NCBI GenBank assembly: GCA_003991915.1
Contig: RQTK01000324.1
Location: 246,098-310,097, forward strand
DNA length: 64,000 bases
Direction: 5' to 3'
Source: Elysia chlorotica
Lineage: Eukaryota; Mollusca; Gastropoda; Plakobranchidae
Part shown: one piece after another, positions 1-21,091 of the stretch
How the letters are laid out: each line of letters starts with the position of its first letter
Numbering within the stretch: the first letter of the stretch is position 1
The notes under the pieces: generated by a model
Seen by the model: the letters and a program-made list of their open reading frames with translations, nothing else
Told to the model about the DNA's origin: nothing
Database searches by the model: none
Made by a program: the position numbers and the translations under genes

Positions 1-165
1 AGAGAAAGACAGAGAGAGACACAGAGAGAGACAGAGAGAGAGACCAAGAGAGAGACAGACAGACAGAGAGAGACAGGCAGAGAGATATACAGAGAGAGAG
101 ACAGACAGAGAGAGAGAGAGAGAAATAGAGAGAGCGAGGGAGAGACAAACAACACGACAGACAGT
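1..165. repeat. GA/GACA-rich low-complexity tract
   Basis: Imperfect purine-rich repeat of GAGA and GACAGA units at the left edge of the window. No coding potential is seen. Confidence 0.9.
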
Positions 166-343
166 GTAGGAGATGTGGAGGCTCGACAATATTTCCATCT
201 CTACTTTCCAAGAAGGACAACTCCGTGTCTCCCTACAACCATAACAAATTCTAATGTTTTGTCCTTTCTTTAGTTTTGTCCATCTATGTCATGTATAAAG
301 TCTTATCATTCCACCCTGTTTTACGTTGATTTCAACTTCTTGT

Positions 344-491
344 TTATCCCTCCCCCCAGACGATGGGCGTGCCAGCCTCCTCAAACAAGAAAGAGTCGCG
401 ATAAGAATCCTGGGTCACGCCCCCTGACTCGCTAATCTGCTGCAGAATGTGATTGACAGATTTAAGCTCCGCCCCGGAGGCGGGGTTAAGC
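344..491 (-). CDS. possible terminal exon of an unidentified gene
   Basis: A minus-strand frame of about 48 codons follows an ACAG acceptor-like site at 492-495 and ends in TAA at 344-346. Its composition is protein-like (it contains NHILQQISESGG and ends in VWGEG), and it is GC-richer than the AT-rich DNA around it. I do not recognise it, and no upstream partner exon was found between 530 and 4600. It could be a chance open frame. Confidence 0.22.
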
Positions 492-526
492 CTGTTCACT
501 CGGCATCCACAATATGATAAACACAT

Positions 527-3500
527 TGTACCTGCTATATTAATATTATTATTATTGGAATTTCACGTTGTTTTGGTCTTTTTGGTATAACTTCCTAGTT
601 GTATCATGATTTATTTGTACTTTCTTTTTTCATACTTAAGTATAAGCATAATTATTATCTCATCAAAACAATGCTTACATTAAGCAGTGCAATTTTTAAT
701 TGTCAGTCTAATACACGTAAACAAAATAGTACAATTTAAAATGGAAAACACCGCAATAGCTCCAACACTTCTTTGATTTTTTTACCCTAAGGAAATGGAA
801 AAATTTGCTTGGTCATTGGAGCCATGGAGATTCGATGCTCGATCCTCAATTGGGGCTTAACTGGAAACTACCGTTTCTCTTTAAGCTTAAACATCTGTAG
901 GGTTCTTTTGGAAATGTAACGTGCGAAACAAGTATTCACTACTTTTCTAACCTATATGATACATGCAATATTACAAGTTCTGTATATGATATATTATCCT
1001 ATTGTTGACCTACCATAACACATGCAACACATGCTAACGCCTTGTGAAGATTTTAGTTACATTCACTCAGTGCGTACGGCAATCTTTGTTGTGAACTATG
1101 TTCGCTTTCGTGTTCGACCGTTAATATTTACAACACTCGGAGCCCAGCGGTTAGAGATCAGGGTGCGTTTGGTTTGAGTGTTAGCACATCATGCATTTGG
1201 CCCCATGAAGTTTTCCTAACTTAATCTATACGGGAATTCAAAGCAAGCGGCGCTCAAAGGGTTAGAATCAGAAATTAAATATCCGTTGCCCCAAAATGAA
1301 ACTTAATAAATGTTGACTCTGTTTCCCATATATAAAAAAATGTTGCTTATGTTTTAATCGAATGATTGCTATTCTTAGAGTGTAAATGTAGGCGAGCACA
1401 CCGTTACTTTGTTTTAATGCTTTGGATAACATGTTTGGTTTGTTATATTTTGTTTTTGTTTTTTGTTGTTTGCTTTTTTTTGGGGGGGGGGGCTCATGAT
1501 TATCTTTGAGTGTATGAAATTCACTCTTATAGGTCCACAATAACCAATCAAAAAATCCCCTTAACCACTTCCTTCCATTATGCCACGCCCCCTGTTTAAA
1601 CCCCGCCCTTATAAATATCTGCTAATTACCTTTCAAGGCTATTCCTCTTTGGTTGTACTCATGATCTTCTCCCCTTTTTTGCCTCATGTATACGTTTGCG
1701 TGTATCCTGTCATAATGTAGACTATATATAGACTATAAATACATTCTCTAGTAAACGTTATAGGTTTATTTAGTTTATTTATTTATTCTAAAAAGTCCAC
1801 TGTATATCCAAAATGATAATTCCAATAATTTCGGTCCATTTTCTACAAAGAAATAATTTTTTTATATAACAAAGACAGTGTTCAGTTTTAACTTAACTTA
1901 ACAAACTTCACGTTCGCAACGAGTGGTCTCATTCAGTAATAATTATTGTATCGGACCTATATTGCCTGTGTAACTCTCAAGAGAAAAACGTTTTTATTTT
2001 TGTCAAAGCTAAAAAAAATATAAATTGAAAAAGTATTTAAAAAAACCGATTGTACTTTTCTGAGAAGGAAATCATTGTTCTATACCGATACGCCAATTTT
2101 CTTCCATTTTATACGTACTTTGTTTAGATCAGGCCAAACTGAATTCGTTGAAGGGGATGAAGCTTAACCACTAAGTCTTGTAAATGGCAAGATTTTCCAA
2201 CTCCCCGATTCTACTTTGACGTTAATTTCCGAGATTTGCTTCTTTTTGTTGTCGGCATGCTTCAATTCAAGATCATAGTTGAGGGCACTTTTTTTTCAAT
2301 AATATGTATTTTTAATTTTTTATTTTATTTTACATCGTTGAAAACTGCAATGTCCTATTTCATATAATTCTTGCCAATGCCTGAAAATATCGCTTTCTAA
2401 AACGCTAAGCCTATTTCAACTTTTGCGATTGTTCCTGGAATATAATCATATCTCTCTAACTCCAAAGGCGTCAACATGTGTTGTTTACGCAATCTTTTTA
2501 TCTTTCAATAAATTATTTATTTCATCTTTTTGAAATTCCATTTATTCCGTGATTATAAAACTATGTATATGTGTTATTCATAAAATATACCATGAATAGC
2601 CTACATTATGTAAAAATATCTTTATGTGAGCAAATACTTCAAAAATACATGTACCAATAAACCTGTCTCATTTTGAATGTCCTCCGAGTCCGTCTAATTT
2701 GGTGTTATTATTATTATCGCTGATGTTCCCCTGTTGGGTTGATTCTCTATTAATCACCCCCTTCACTTCCATAGTATCCCCATACATGTAGTATAATGAA
2801 TTTGGAATCACGATTTACGATGTAAGCTTAAATACAATCGCTGTATGCGTTGGGAAGGGTGGTGGGTAGGTAGATATAGGCCTAGTTGGTAAAAAGTAGG
2901 GAGGTATCGGCGTTTACCAATGTGGACTACAATTCAGAGAGGATCGACCTCACATTATCTTTTTTATAAGTAGGAGACTATCTTTGGTTCTTGGATGGTA
3001 ATATTTTACATTTTGAAAATGCAAAGCTTTATGGAATGGTTTATTTTTCAACACTTTTCACATGATCTGATTTTGAATCAATATCTAGGAACGGTTTTGA
3101 ACGCTATTAAAGAAATTTCCCGACAAGACATTCGGCCTTCACACATTGAACTTGACCCACGATTATTACTTACTGGCAATAATTTTCAACCATACAATGT
3201 GCGGTACAAAAGCACAACAAAAGGCTGACCAACACAATATCGGCACAAAGGAGTAGCGTTGTGATTAATTTTTTAATGCAACGTACATGTATTTAAAACT
3301 GTCAAAGTTATACTGTCCTTTCCGATTGTGAAATCAGCAAAATAAAAAACAAACAAACAAAAAAAACAAAACAAAAAAAAACCCCGTAAAAAACATAAAA
3401 ACAACAAGACAAAAGCAACAACACAAAAAACAGCGAAAAGAACAACAAAACAAACAAGAAACAAAAAACAAACAAACAAACAAACAAACAAATACCCCCC

Positions 3501-4599
3501 CCCAAAAAAAAACAAACAAACAAACAAACAAACAAACAACAAAAAAACAACAACAAACAACAACAACAAAAAACAACAACAAAAAAACAACAAAAAAAAA
3601 ACAACAAAACAAAACAAAAACAAAAAGCAAACTAAAAACAACAATACACAAACCAAGGCTTACACATAATTTATCTGATTCTCAGTTTTTATTCAGGTGG
3701 CCTACTTATAAGAATTATTACAAAACATATTAGCTAGACCTGTAACACATTTCATATGATAAATACATTTCTTTCTTATCTGATTTATCAACAACCGTTT
3801 TCCGCCCCCCCCCCCAATCTAACAGGAAACCACTAAAACAGTAACACAACAAAATTAATGCATTGGGCTTAGATCAATTATTGTTTTTGACCACAATAAA
3901 AGTGTGAGTAATGAATTCAATGTTAAAAAGTGCAAAAGTTCTGGTGGAATTTCCTTGGAAAAGAAAAAAGATGTACCAACACAGCGTTCCAGCAAATAAT
4001 TTATATGCTATATATAAGCCATAATATTGTTTGAGTGTCTTACAAGAATGTTGGACTTTTGTGTCTACGAACCTTAAGATAAATCATATGACAGTGTACG
4101 TTGATTGTCTTTCATGATTTAGAAAGTTTAGAGTATACATTTCAATTCAAAATAAATAGCTGTATTGGCTTATGAGTATGGGTTGCGAAGAAGTTCAGAT
4201 AAAGAATACGACTCATCAGGATTGAAAAAAACATTTTTTTTTGGTATAATGTACAAATTCGCAACAGATCCCTTACATATGAGGACAAATCGACAACCCT
4301 AATTAAGCGACCCATACACGATCAATTATATTGCGCAAGTTGTGTCATTATCAATTCATCAGGCGAAAAAGGCATTATAATAATGCCATTATCATTAGGT
4401 CTGTAAATGGAATGAACTATTTTTTTCTGCCGAGTATGCTACAGAGAAAACTGGGCTACAGTCCTTACATTAATGAATTAATGAGTAGCTTTACTAAGGT
4501 GGCTCTGTAAACGGGTGTGTCAATGGAAATGATGGTTATAATGATATCGTGACGTGTTTTAATCCAGTTAATATAAAACTCCTTAAATTTATTTTGCAG
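527..4599. other. AT-rich intergenic stretch
   Basis: I see no recognisable exon, RNA gene or conserved domain here. The stretch is AT-rich with short homopolymers. The 77-codon plus frame at 2995-3228 has no family I know and no splice context. The A/CAA-rich low-complexity tract is listed separately. Confidence 0.6.
3335..3640. repeat. A-rich (CAA/CAAA)n low-complexity tract
   Basis: About 300 bp of AAC, AAAC and A-runs with a short C run near 3495. On the minus strand it reads as overlapping poly-Phe/Leu/Cys frames, which are artefacts of composition. Confidence 0.9.
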
Positions 4600-4774
4600 A
4601 TGCCACAATCCGAAGATGACTGGCTGAAAGTCGCTGAAGGATTTCGCAAAAGCTGGAATTTTCCGCACGCTCTGGGTGCGGTAGATGGTAAACATATTGC
4701 CATAAAGAAACCACCAGGAAGTGGGTCGTACTTCTTCAACTACAAGAAGTTCTTCAGCATCGTGGCCGCTTTAA
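4600..4774 (+). mobile_element. PIF/Harbinger (HARBI1-like) transposase exon fragment
   Basis: This 175-nt frame follows a TTTTGCAG acceptor and ends at a GTATGT donor. Its translation carries the start of the DDE nuclease fold of Harbinger transposases: the WNFPHALGAVDGKHI block, which holds the first catalytic Asp, and the SGSYFFNYKKFFSI block. The second and third catalytic blocks of the nuclease are not found in the following 480 bp, so this is either one exon of a spliced transposase-derived gene or a remnant. The flanking splice signals favour a once-spliced gene. It lies about 475 bp upstream of PRPF38B on the same strand. Confidence 0.75.
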
Positions 4775-5034
4775 GTATGTGAAAAGCCATTTCGCAATTT
4801 GTATTATAGATGGCGCTCACAGCCTGGTTGATCGCAAGGGCCAAAACTCTTGTTCATCATTTCAATGAGTTTATCTTTGTAGGTTTCTATTTCCTTTCAA
4901 TCTGAATCCGTGCTTTCTCGCATTTTTTTGGTCAAAATGGCAACAGGAAATCCTCTTGAAAGTATTTAAAGCTTGATTTTTCGTATTTAACTTTTCCTTT
5001 TCAAGAGTTTTATTATAAGGTCGGTGATAGAAAG

Positions 5035-5249
5035 CTGTCATCAACAGTCTAGATCTAAATCCAGATTATTTTAAGTTTCACTCAAGTCAATTCATTTGGT
5101 CTGGATAGCCAAAAACTAGAGTAGAGTCTAGATCTAGACTCAATTCATTTGGTCTGGATAGCCAAAAACTAGAGTCTAGATCTAATCTAGAGATCTAGAT
5201 TTTAGATCTAGACCTTTCTAGCATCTTTAGACCAATCTAGGCTAGGAAA
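5035..5249 (+). promoter_or_regulatory. PRPF38B upstream/5'UTR region with a 53-bp tandem duplication and TCTAGA/AGATCT cluster
   Basis: A block of about 36 bp (starting TCAATTCATTTGGTCTGG) occurs at 5087-5122 and again at 5140-5175. Around and between the copies are many overlapping TCTAGA and AGATCT palindromes. The start codon of PRPF38B follows at 5250. That the region acts as promoter or 5'UTR is inferred from position only; no TATA box is evident. Confidence 0.5.
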
Positions 5250-13947
<8,698 letters not shown>

Positions 13948-14913
13948 TGGTGGAGCTGTTGGGGGGGAATTGGGTGTACACGGGTCAAAACATTTGTTCT
14001 TCATTCATTCTCTTTTTTTAAAATCCAAAGCAAAGTCTTAAATTTCAGTTTTTGTATATAAAATAAAAAAAAATTTGTTTTTAGATTCTTTTTTAGTTAT
14101 TTTCACGTGTAATTTTAAGATGTCCGAACATTAGATTTTTAAATTCTCCCAAAAGTTATAATTTTAATTAGACAGGTTTTCAAAAACTTGTACCTGTGCA
14201 GAACGTTGGATATAACTGATCTCAGTACTATCATTTTAGTACTAAGAAAGATAGTAAATGAGCAGCATAGGTTTGAGCTCAAGTATTGTAGTAGTTGTTT
14301 TTTTTCCTCTCTCTTTAACGGTTTAGATAGCTTTGTCTTTTTTATCTTTGCGACTTCTTGTTACTCTAAAGGGGGGGGGGGGGGAATAAACCACATTGTT
14401 TCCTTTGGTGTTGTGACTTTCCAGGGTCAGCATGGTTTCTTGACAATCTGATAGGGGACGAGTGCTTTTGGGTATTTTAGAGATATCTTAGTATATATAA
14501 TAGGTTTACTGAGACATTATCATTGTTATGGAAGGAACAAACAGCTTTTTTTTGGTTTGTTTTAGGCTTCCTTAACATTGGATCTTTGAGTAGACCGACT
14601 GGTATATATGCTAACACTAATTTTAGAATGTTGTTTGCCCCTTTTAATTTAATTTTTTTATCAACTGAAAAAGAAGGCCTTTGAAGTTAAATTTGAAATT
14701 TAAACACTTTATTTTTTATCAAGACAATGAAATTGTAGTGTGTTTGATTATATGAAGTTCATACAAAAAGTTTAAAACCTGTAATCGATGAAAGTCACAT
14801 TGATAAATATTATTAATCAATAACATTGTTTTAGAGATTGTTTGAATATTGCATGCATTGTTTTTCTTTCTTGGTGAGCCACCAATTGTGCTTTGAAAAA
14901 TGCATCAACTCAA

Positions 14914-14919
14914 AATAAA
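14914..14919 (+). terminator. PRPF38B candidate poly(A) signal
   Basis: AATAAA about 1 kb beyond the stop codon, the last good signal before URM1 3' sequence arrives from the other strand. The two genes are tail to tail. An earlier AATAAA is present near 14385. Confidence 0.5.
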
Positions 14920-15194
14920 ATTGTCTTTTATAAAAGTTAATGAATTTTTTTAAAATTTTCATAGCACTTGTGTTTTTGTTGTGCTCTTGTCAGTATAATG
15001 GTGCAATTGGTTTTTTTCAGCCCAATGACTGAGAAGCTTTAATTTGATCTGTTGCAAAAATATTAAGACACAGCCTTGGCACAATATTTATAATGCATAA
15101 AATAATTAACCCTGTCTTTTTCTAAAGACCTCAGATTCATGATACAAGAAGAAACACAGAATTTGTTGAATGTAAATTAAAAAAGAAAAGAAAC

Positions 15195-15845
15195 TAAGTA
15201 TATACATTAAGAAGACAAAGGTGAAGATGTACAATTTTATTCATATAAAACGTTAAAGAAAGAAAAACATAAACAGTCTCAGTTGTTGATGCTAATTGCT
15301 ATTCAAATGCAAGCACATAACATTGAGTATAGTAAAAACAAGGGCTGAAACACAAAGTTATACTTACAGTGAAAGATGTCACAAAGAGAGGCCAACATTG
15401 CAATACAATTTGTAACATCGATCAAATAATAAAAAAAAAAAAGTGGCATTTTTCTATAGGGTACTTCAAATTACAAACTACCCAAGGTCAGGAGAATAAA
15501 TTTAAAAAAAAAAAAAGAAATTATGTAGAAAGTGTATAGAGTTTACATTAAGAAGGCAAAGGTGAAGATGTACAATTTTATTCATCTAAAAGATTGATAA
15601 TGATTTTTTTCCCCATAAAGTCTCAGTTGTTCATGCTAATTGCTATACAAATGCAAGCACTTAACATTGAGTAAAAACAAGGACTGAAACACAAAGTTAT
15701 ACTTACAGTGAAAGATGTCGCAAAGAGAGGCTAACATTGCAATACAATTTTTGTCATTGATCAAGTAACAAAAAAAAAAAAAAAAAAGAAAATTGGCATT
15801 TTTCTATAGGGTACTTCAAATTACAAACTACCCAAGGTCAGGAGA
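15195..15845 (-). repeat. tandem duplication in URM1 3' region, each copy with a poly(A) signal
   Basis: Two similar copies (about 15195-15500 and 15541-15845, period 341 bp) share AAGGTGAAGATGTACAATTT, CAAATGCAAGCAC and GGGTACTTCAAATTACAAAC. On the minus strand each carries AATAAA (15236-15241 and 15577-15582). They lie downstream of the URM1 stop, so they probably give URM1 two alternative 3' ends. Confidence 0.75.
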
Positions 15846-16994
15846 AACAAAATTTAATACTGACTAGTATAATGTTCATAATGAGACTACTATTTTGACA
15901 GATGTAAGATCTAGACCATTCAGTACAACTTACTCTATCCCTGGTATTCTAACATCTTGTTAAACCTATCAGTAGGACTTAACCTACCCCTGTACCCTTA
16001 ATTTAAAATGTACACGTATATAATAGCCTACAATGATATAGATGTGAAATCAAAATTAATGGTCTACTTCATCATTCATAGTTCATACTTTGGAATCCGC
16101 TTAAGATTAAATATTTCTGAGATATGAATTTCCTTTTCTTTTGTACCTTATTACATATTACTTCATTAGCCACTATTCAATGTGAACTTCAGATAAGACA
16201 AAGTTTTAGGCTATCTGCAGTGGATTATCTTGCGCAGATTACGCTGTATGAAACACAGTTGCTACAAAATGAGGATGTGGGTGTGAATTTTGAACAACAA
16301 TAAATTTATTTGCTAATGGAGAAACAGACAAGTCCTTACTATTATACAAGTCATTCCAGATGTCACAGGAAATGTGAGTTTCATACGCCATCATTAACCT
16401 GTATATTTTACTTGAATTATAGAGAACTGAAGTTTTTTAGTAAAGTTACCGGTTTCAGCCTTTTACTACATGTACAGGTACTTTCTTTTTTTATTTTTTC
16501 TCCTTCACTTTAATTGATATTCTAGTTTTCTGTCATAGAACAAATAGAGCACCGATTCAATTTCAAAATAAGAGTACATTGAATGCACATGTGTTGCTCA
16601 ATTTAATGTTTTACTCTGAAAAATGATTTTCTCTGAGGAACAGTAAAGTTTGTGTAGAAAGATCAACAAAAAGAAAAGAAAAAGAATACAGTGAACGACT
16701 TAACTATTTCCATTTGTTGAAAGTTGATGTTATCTCGCCATTTATCTATTGAGTGCTTGCAAAGTTTTCCCTTTAAACAAGTTCTAGCCTAAGCCACAGT
16801 TTATCAATTTGGTGGGAGAAAGGCGTGAACTTGAAATTGACATATTCTTCTCAATTCATCAGTGTAGGTTTAGAGGGCGAAGTTCCACATCTCTCCTACA
16901 CTAACAACCCTTAACCCGACCCCAGTGTTTGTTTATTGCAAGTTCGATGCTGCCTCTGTGCCCCACACCGACCAACAGTTTATATATCCGACTG

Positions 16995-19293
16995 TTATCC
17001 GCCGTGTAGAGTAGATATGAAGACTATTCTGTCCTTCTCTTGTAATTCATAGTCCAATTCTCCCTGCAAGTCAAAACAAAATAAGAAAGTTTAAAGCAAC
17101 ATATATATGGACAGTCTTTACATGTACTGATACCCAATGACAGTAATGCTTCACCCTGGTCTCTATACAAGGAACAAAGGGAAGTCATCACTGCCAAATT
17201 AAAAAATTAAGTTTCTTAACATCCAGCATCAGCAGCTAGGCTATATTGCAGATGGGTCCCAAGTAAAGTAAAAAATCTGAGTTTTTTATATATATATAAA
17301 AATTATAATACCAGCACTTCTGTCTCAGCAGGTCACGCTGTACTGACACTGCTCTAATGTATTCAAAAGTTTCAACTTATTTAAAAATTACAGGAACACT
17401 TCTGAACTTTTGATTTCCAGTACAAGTTTGACCCGTTTTTGACACTTATTCAATTTGAAAGCTATGGTTAACATAAATTAGACTGTGTGTGGCTTTCAGG
17501 TATTTTGGAAGGAGTAATCTTTTAAAAGAAACTTTGGCAAGAATTCGCTAAAACAGAAATAATTTAGAACAGGAAGTCCTGTAAACAAACTCTCTAAAGC
17601 ATAATTGACACAGACAATGATGATGGCAACAAGCTGTCAGACCGGAACCCGAGACTTACCATGAGTTCCCAATCTGCGTCATTAATAAGCACAAGTATGC
17701 CAGGACGTCTGAAAAACAAGCAAAACAAAATTATAACAATTTGATGGCAGAAATTATTCTTGAACATTCACTTCCAGTTCAAATGATTGAATGAAATCAT
17801 AAATGCAACTTAGTTTTTCTATTCTCTTGCACTGCCTGCATATTACCTTCTTATTGATAAAAATTGTTGAGGCAATGAGGACAATCGGGTGCAAGTTGCT
17901 AAAATTGATTTTGCTGGAGCCCTCTAAAACAATATGTAGTCATTTTTGTCACTTTTAAACAAAGATCATTATCTTTAGTTCTATAAATAATAAAATTATA
18001 TAATAATCTCAACCTCTTGAAGTTCCTTTGGTGCTTTTTTAACTCCAAAAACAACAAAAATTCCAACTTGTGGTTGATCACCCTGGTTGTCGTACAATTA
18101 CAACATGCTTCACAAGATTGGCTGGCTCCTCTTTACAATCATGTCAATTATGAAATTGCTACTCAAAACAGTTCAGAGTTGTAGTCCTCTCCCTCATTAT
18201 AATTTCTAACCATACAAAGTATTTTTATTAAGACCCCCAATTTCCCAAAACATTCAATAATTTCAGCTCTCTCTGCGTCTAAGTTTCTAATCTTACACTG
18301 TGTCCCCGAGAAGAAACAGCTCTGGCCTCTCTTGAATCAAATTGTCCTTGATCCAAACCAACAGGTTCCGGATTTGCCCTGATGTGGATGGATAAAAATA
18401 TTTGAATTAAAAAAAAATAAGACAAAATAAATAACAACAAAACAACCGGTCCTCTCTTTAGTTTGAGGAACCTAGCAAAGACAATAAGCTAACTTACAAG
18501 GAATTTAATTTTTTTAAAGAAAAAGTATGAGGTGTACTGTCATTAGAATTGCATTCTAGCACCTCTAATTATTGATTTTTCTTCAGCTTCAAGGGGCTGT
18601 TGGTCTGCCGGCCTCAGCCGGCCCCCAGACCCCGAGCAAATTTTCAGCATAAATCATGCTTGGCTGTTGGAAGCACTGTATTAATACAATGATATGGACA
18701 ATCTTTAAAGGTTTGGTCTATTCAAATAAAGGATATTTGAATATGTGTGATAAGCTTGACAATGTCACAATGGTTAAAAAAATTATTTCAACGGGGAAAT
18801 AAAATTAAACGGGTTTGTCAGTTGGTTCATAACTTACACTTGCTCTGCGACTTAGGAAGTTCTACATCATGTTTTTTGACATTCCCACAGAGTAACTCGG
18901 CACCACCGCTGGAAAAAAAAAGGAAATGTTTGGCAATATCTTAAACTCACTTAGAACATGTAGAAGCACAAATAATCAAATCTAAGTTCAGGTGATACTA
19001 TCTTCTCTTTATCTTAATTATGTTGTGTTCCTTAGAATATAAGTGAAAATGACTAAAGAATGAATTTTACAATACAAAATACTCTCTTTCCAGTTTCCTT
19101 ATCTAAACCCCAAGTGACAGCGGTATTTATAATAACTAATGAGTTGAATCTGAAGGCAAAGTTGACATTAATTTTTTTTCTCCAATTTAAAATTGAATTT
19201 CAAAAACTTGCAAAACAATCCACTAAACACACACACACTCACAAACAATATTAATTTTTTTATTTACCTGAACTCAACTGTGACAGGTAACAT
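16995..19293 (-). CDS. URM1: ubiquitin-related modifier 1 (five coding exons)
   Basis: Coding exons on the minus strand, in order: 19293-19268, 18908-18838, 18378-18297, 17708-17660, 17063-16995. Every junction has AG/GT and phases agree, giving 297 nt, 98 aa plus TAA (human protein 101 aa). Recognisable family blocks are [55 protein letters not shown] and the terminal STLHGG. The C-terminal Gly-Gly, thiocarboxylated by MOCS3/Uba4, is directly at the stop. Known role: sulfur carrier for tRNA wobble-uridine thiolation and a protein modifier, in the cytosol. The exons are too short for simple ORF scans. A splice acceptor lies at 19303 just upstream of the ATG, and a donor at 21007 would supply a non-coding first exon inside the promoter shared with IDH3B. 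Confidence 0.97.
17205..17360 (+). repeat. 165-bp interspersed repeat, copy 2
   Basis: Contains GGCTATATTGCAGATGGGTC and the TCTGTCTCAGCAGGTCACGC and TACTGACAC ends typical of the family. It lies in URM1 intron 4. Confidence 0.7.
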
Positions 19294-21007
19294 CTTGAAT
19301 CTCTGATGGGATGGAAAAAAAAAGACAATTTAAGTGTAAATTGTGTACCAAAAGTATAAATTGACTTGAAACTTACACTTAGAATAAGATCATCAACATT
19401 TATTTGGTGAGATTTTAATAGTGGGAAACTTAAGGTTTATTATTGTTTTGACACAATGGAAACATATTTCTCTTTTTTTACTTTTCATATTTCTCGAATT
19501 GTGTACCAATCGTAAGCATGTTCAAATGATTGACATGTTTTTTTTTAGCATTTAGAAAAAAGCAACACTTTAATTAAAAACAGAGAGCTGCAGTGTTTGA
19601 TTAATAGAGCTAAAATTGTACTTAAATGGTATAATGACTACAAAATAATGAATTTGGTTTTAACACCAAACAATTTTTTGAAGAAGATTATTATGAAAAA
19701 AATCGTATGAAGGGCAAGGACATACCACTATTACTTATCTCATAATTATTTGAATCTAGAATTGTTATTATTTACGAACAAGAGGCCATAAAGGAAGAAA
19801 ATGAAAATGTGAATAAAAAATCGTGTAATTATGGGTAAGTAAGGTCCAGTGATGCCTACGTTTATTGAGCTATTCTTGAGTTCTGGAAGAGGCTTAGGGA
19901 AAGTTGAACTTTCTTTTATTTAGAACTATATGTACTACTACTACTAGTTCTACTTAAAAACAGTGTAGCCCAACTAAACACTGAATTATGTCTTGAAGAA
20001 AAATCGTTTCAGGAATTAATGCTACATAAAATTGATATATGATTAAGCCTAACAATTAATTAAATGCATCTTCAAACACTACAAGTTTTAAACACCAGTC
20101 ATTTTTACATCTTTCCTCTATGTATTAAGGTCCTGGATAAGTTAGTAAAACAGTGCATTAAATGATAAATCTGCACCATAAATGCAGATTGCGGCCTTGC
20201 CCTAAAGGTTTCATTTTGAAACTGAGCAATTTCTTGGTGAGATAACAGTGGTAGCATGTTTATTTCTATCTATCTCATTATATTATTTCAGATCCAGAGG
20301 AGGAGGCATATAATTACATAAAATGCAATTTTGAGATATAAACAGTAAGACAGCAATATAAAATTTTGCATCCTAAACCATGACTCTAATGTAAAAAAAA
20401 AATTTTTTTTATAATATTAACTCATAAAATATAATGCATTTTAAATATATTTTTTAATTAATTTTAGTTACTTAAAATGCAATTTTGAGTTGAAAACAGT
20501 GTTTCAACAGTTTTCAACTATCAAATATAGATAGCATTATAAATCAGATTCTGCGAAAAATAAAAACAAAACACAAACTCAGAGAGTTTCATGACTCTAG
20601 TGTGAAAAATATATTTTTCATGATAAACTTGCAAAATATGATTTGGTGTTGACATATTTTAAAAAATGTATTTGATTTTCTATCCCCATTAAATTTTTGG
20701 AGTGTTTCTAGATCTAGTCCTTCTACTGGACACTGTACATCTGTCATTTTTGATTTCACAAGACTTAACAATTGACTTAAATTATTTTTAGGTGTCTTCA
20801 ATTATCAAATGTTTATTAACTAACCAATTTTGACAAAATTTGCTGTAAATTTCATGTTTTCATAAGATATTTACAGTTTAATTGGAATTTTTGGTTTGAT
20901 TCAAAATCAAATGTGTTGACTTTGAATCCAGTTTGTGGTACCTACTTGAAGACAGTTTACTTTCGCCGAGGACTGACAGTGTGAAAGCAATGAACTGTAA
21001 ACTTTAC

Positions 21008-21091
21008 CTTGTCCAATGTTCAGTTTCGATTTGACTGTTTACAATTTTCAGAGTGCTCTACCGTTTGTTGACGTCACGTGACCTACGGAAA
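21008..21091. promoter_or_regulatory. bidirectional promoter of URM1 (-) and IDH3B (+)
   Basis: The IDH3B start codon is at 21092 and the inferred URM1 non-coding first exon ends at 21008 on the other strand, so both genes must start within about 80 bp of each other. The interval holds a full CRE palindrome TGACGTCA (21069-21076) that overlaps GTCACGTGAC (21073-21082), an E-box of the USF/TFEB (CLEAR) type. A CCAAT box is at 21013-21017. Binding is inferred from motif identity only. Confidence 0.6.

Noticed and set aside
3273-3656. Poly-Phe/Leu/Cys frames that could be read as membrane proteins
   Set aside because: Composition artefact of an A/CAA-rich tract; all three frames look alike.
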